Source: an uncultured Collinsella sp. (lineage in GTDB: Bacteria > Actinomycetota > Coriobacteriia > Coriobacteriales > Coriobacteriaceae). From it: 64,000 nucleotides of DNA. The notes under the pieces were generated by a model. It saw only the letters and a list, made by a program, of their open reading frames with translations, had not been told where the DNA came from and did not search any database. The stretch spans positions 31,818-95,817 of the forward strand of contig CATWID010000002.1 of the NCBI GenBank assembly GCA_958350755.1, in the 5' to 3' direction. Below are positions 62,139 through 64,000 of this stretch, piece after piece; within the stretch, counting starts at the first letter, position 1, and every line of letters begins with the position of its first letter. Made by a program: the position numbers and the translations under genes.

Positions 62139-62312
62139 TTAACGCCAGGGGTCAGCTTCGAAGAGGGGCTCGCGCTCGGGGCGGCGATCGCTATAAGGAT
62201 CGTAGCCGTCGTCATCCTCGTTCTCGGCACGGATGTAGGGGTCGCGCGGCTTGGGCGCCGGCTTGGACGTGGGCCTGGGCGCCGGCGCGCTTGTCTTGAT
62301 CTCGTCTTTCAT
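62139..62312 (-). CDS. 57-residue acidic/proline-rich protein
   Basis: Small protein starting MKDEIKTSAPAPRP. The first half is Pro/Lys/Ala-rich and the second half acidic with Tyr (ENEDDDGYDPYSD), ending EADPWR. It appears intrinsically disordered. ATG 62312 has AAGGAG eight bases upstream; a second ATG at 62318 is too close to that site. Third codon positions are C/G-rich, in line with a real gene. It lies 50 bases after the clpB terminator in the same direction. No family recognised. Confidence 0.65.
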   Translation of the reverse strand: MKDEIKTSAPAPRPTSKPAPKPRDPYIRAENEDDDGYDPYSDRRPEREPLFEADPWR

Positions 62313-62361
62313 CTGCATAGCTCCTTACATCGCATCCGTTCGGCATCATCGATTGTCGCAC

Positions 62362-62397
62362 GAAAAAGGGCGGCGGACCCAATGGATCCGCCGCCCT
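62362..62397 (-). terminator. terminator of clpB
   Basis: Minus strand GGGCGGCGGA...TCCGCCGCCC with a 9-base loop, followed by five T, 47 bases past the clpB stop. Confidence 0.92.
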
Positions 62398-62443
62398 TGG
62401 CGTTTAGAGACGGCTGGTAGATTTTAAGGCATATCCCAAAAAT

Positions 62444-64000
62444 CTACTCGGCGTCGGGGACCTCGTAGGTGGCCGCCGGCGTGTTATCGCACACGACGGT
62501 AAAGCCGCCGTCCTTGTCGACATCGACTGTCACCTGATCGCCCTCGCGCACCGTGCCGTCGATGATAGCGGCGGCGATGGCATCCACGACCTCGCGCTGA
62601 ACCAGACGCTTGAGCGGACGGGCGCCAAAGACCGGGTCCAGGCCGCCCACGGCGAGCATCTGCTTGGCCGCCGGGGTGATGGCAAGCGTCATACGCTCCT
62701 TGGCCAAACGTGCGCGGACGTCGGCGAGCTGGATATCGACGATCTTCTCGATCTGCGCCATGCCGAGCGGATGGAACACCACGATATCGTCGATACGGTT
62801 GAGGAACTCGGGGCGGAAGGTCTGAGCCATGGCCGCGTCAACCTGATGGCGCATCTCCTCCTCGTCCTTACCGGAAAGCTCGGCGATAGCCTTGGAGCCC
62901 ACGTTAGATGTCATGATGATGATCGTGTTCTTGAAGGACACCTGACGACCCTGGCCGTCGGTCAGACGACCGTCGTCGAGCACCTGCAGCAGCACGTTGA
63001 AGACATCCGGATGAGCCTTCTCCATCTCGTCGAGCAAAATCACGGAGTACGGACGACGGCGCACAGCCTCGGTGAGCTGACCACCCTCGTCGTAACCCAC
63101 GTATCCCGGGGGCGCACCGATCAGACGCTGGACGCTGAACTTCTCCATGTACTCGGACATGTCGATACGCACGAGCGCGCGCTCGTCATCGAACAGGCAC
63201 TCGGCCAGCGCCTTGGCGAGCTCGGTCTTGCCTACGCCGGTGGGGCCCAGGAAGAAGAAGCTGCCGATGGGCTTGTCCGGGTCGGAGAGACCAGCACGGC
63301 TGCGGCGCACGGCCGCGGCAACGGCGGAGACGGCCTCGTCCTGGCCGATGACGCGCTTATGCAGCTCGCCCTCCAGGCCCTTCAACTTGTCGAGCTCGCC
63401 CTGCATCATCTTGGACACGGGCACGCCGGTCCAGGCACTCACGACCTCGGCGATCTCATCGGAGGTCACCTGCTCGTTGAGGCCTTCGCCGTCCTGCTGC
63501 TTTTGTGCCTCGAGCGCAGCCTCGGAATCCTGAATCTGCTGCTGCAGGCCCGGGATCACGGAATAGCGTAGCTCGGACGCACGGCCCAGATCGCCGTTGC
63601 GCGTCGCGCGCTCCTCTTCGCTTCTGGCCTCGTCGAGCTGCCCCTTAAGCTCCTGCACGTGGTCGATGGCGTTCTTCTGGTTGAGCCAGCCGGCCTTTTG
63701 CACGTTGAGCTTTTCCTGGACCTCGGCAATCTCTTGGCGCAGGGCCTCCAGACGCTCCTTGGAGGCGTCGTCGGTCTCCTTCATGAGCGCCTGTTCCTCA
63801 ATCTGCAGCTGAGTGAGCTGACGCGTGGTGGCGTCGATCTCGACCGGCATGCTGTCGAGCTCCATGCGCAGGCGGCTTGCCGCCTCATCGACCAGGTCGA
63901 TGGCCTTGTCGGGCAGGAAGCGGTCGGCGATGTAGCGATCGGAGAGGTCGGCGGCAGCCACGAGCGCGCTATCGGTGATGTGCACGCCGTGGAAGATCTC
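62444..64000 (-). CDS. clpB: ATP-dependent chaperone ClpB, C-terminal part (cut by window end)
   Basis: The last 518 residues of a Hsp100 disaggregase that works with DnaK on protein aggregates. The frame is open to the window end, so the N-domain and most of AAA-1 are outside. Seen here: end of AAA-1 (PDKAIDLVDEAASRLR), the coiled-coil middle domain (about 45-160, Glu/Gln/Lys-rich), then AAA-2 with Walker A GPTGVGKTELAK, GYVGYDEGG pore loop, Walker B ILLDEMEKAHPDV, sensor SNVGS and FRPEFLNRIDD. The C-terminal small domain ends GARPLKRLVQREV. The middle domain identifies ClpB rather than ClpA or ClpC. Confidence 0.96.
   Translation of the reverse strand, partial: EIFHGVHITDSALVAAADLSDRYIADRFLPDKAIDLVDEAASRLRMELDSMPVEIDATTRQLTQLQIEEQALMKETDDASKERLEALRQEIAEVQEKLNVQKAGWLNQKNAIDHVQELKGQLDEARSEEERATRNGDLGRASELRYSVIPGLQQQIQDSEAALEAQKQQDGEGLNEQVTSDEIAEVVSAWTGVPVSKMMQGELDKLKGLEGELHKRVIGQDEAVSAVAAAVRRSRAGLSDPDKPIGSFFFLGPTGVGKTELAKALAECLFDDERALVRIDMSEYMEKFSVQRLIGAPPGYVGYDEGGQLTEAVRRRPYSVILLDEMEKAHPDVFNVLLQVLDDGRLTDGQGRQVSFKNTIIIMTSNVGSKAIAELSGKDEEEMRHQVDAAMAQTFRPEFLNRIDDIVVFHPLGMAQIEKIVDIQLADVRARLAKERMTLAITPAAKQMLAVGGLDPVFGARPLKRLVQREVVDAIAAAIIDGTVREGDQVTVDVDKDGGFTVVCDNTPAATYEVPDAE

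Overview
The window looks like a piece of chromosome from a gut anaerobe of the Coriobacteriia (Actinomycetota), most likely a Collinsella-type organism. This is inferred from the high G+C with C/G-ending codons, the actinobacterial Ser/Thr kinase - FHA - PP2C - RodA/PBP - PknB(PASTA) locus, and strictly anaerobic enzymes (rubrerythrin, pyruvate:ferredoxin oxidoreductase, HypA) together with a mannose-type PTS. I could not run a search, so the genus is a guess. I see no prophage, IS transposase or CRISPR array.

Layout. 0.45-2.5 kb: rubrerythrin, an odd MutY-like glycosylase and an Rrf2 regulator. 2.9 kb: tRNA-Asp. 3.4-12 kb: a phosphodiesterase, a glycosyltransferase / LytS kinase / LytTR regulator operon, a UMF1-type transporter, a zinc-dependent phospholipase-like protein and a second LytS/LytTR pair. 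12-17.6 kb: an amidohydrolase with an APC permease, a C39-like peptidase and carbamate kinase. 17.6-20 kb: a low-GC repeat-rich stretch around an AAA/DUF4143 ATPase. 20-23.6 kb: pyruvate:ferredoxin oxidoreductase. 24-27.8 kb: a three-gene secreted protein / Ser-Thr kinase / FHA module. 28-33 kb: recR, ebfC and dnaX, interrupted by a small divergent membrane protein gene. 33.2-38.6 kb: a lipoprotein-like protein, an ABC exporter (ATPase plus two permeases) and two membrane LuxR regulators, the first split by a frameshift at a G8 tract. 39-49.2 kb: a six-gene cell-wall signalling operon in which rodA and pbpA are one gene. 49.5 kb: tRNA-Arg(CCT) next to a broken copy of its own 3' end. 49.9-53.1 kb: mannose-family PTS with a DUF956 gene. 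53.5-58.8 kb: hypA, a 925-residue Fe-S flavoprotein and a divergent TetR regulator, then a membrane protein. 59-64 kb: an anchored unknown protein, a second AAA/DUF4143 ATPase, a 57-residue protein and the 3' part of clpB.

How the genes work together. The 39-49 kb operon should link muropeptide or lipid II sensing (PknB PASTA domains) to peptidoglycan synthesis (RodA-PBP fusion) through FHA adaptors and a PP2C phosphatase; a second kinase/FHA module at 24-27.8 kb may cross-talk with it. The LuxR-LuxR-ABC-lipoprotein cluster reads like a self-contained peptide or antibiotic response system.

The most unusual material is non-coding. Two arrays (38694-38831 and 49632-49830) are built from a 14-bp motif that alternates in orientation with a strict 30/32-bp spacing, giving a 62-bp period. 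Several spacers hold long, mostly perfect inverted repeats (18-37 bp arms). Both AAA/DUF4143 ATPase genes have an elaborate repeat immediately upstream of the start codon.
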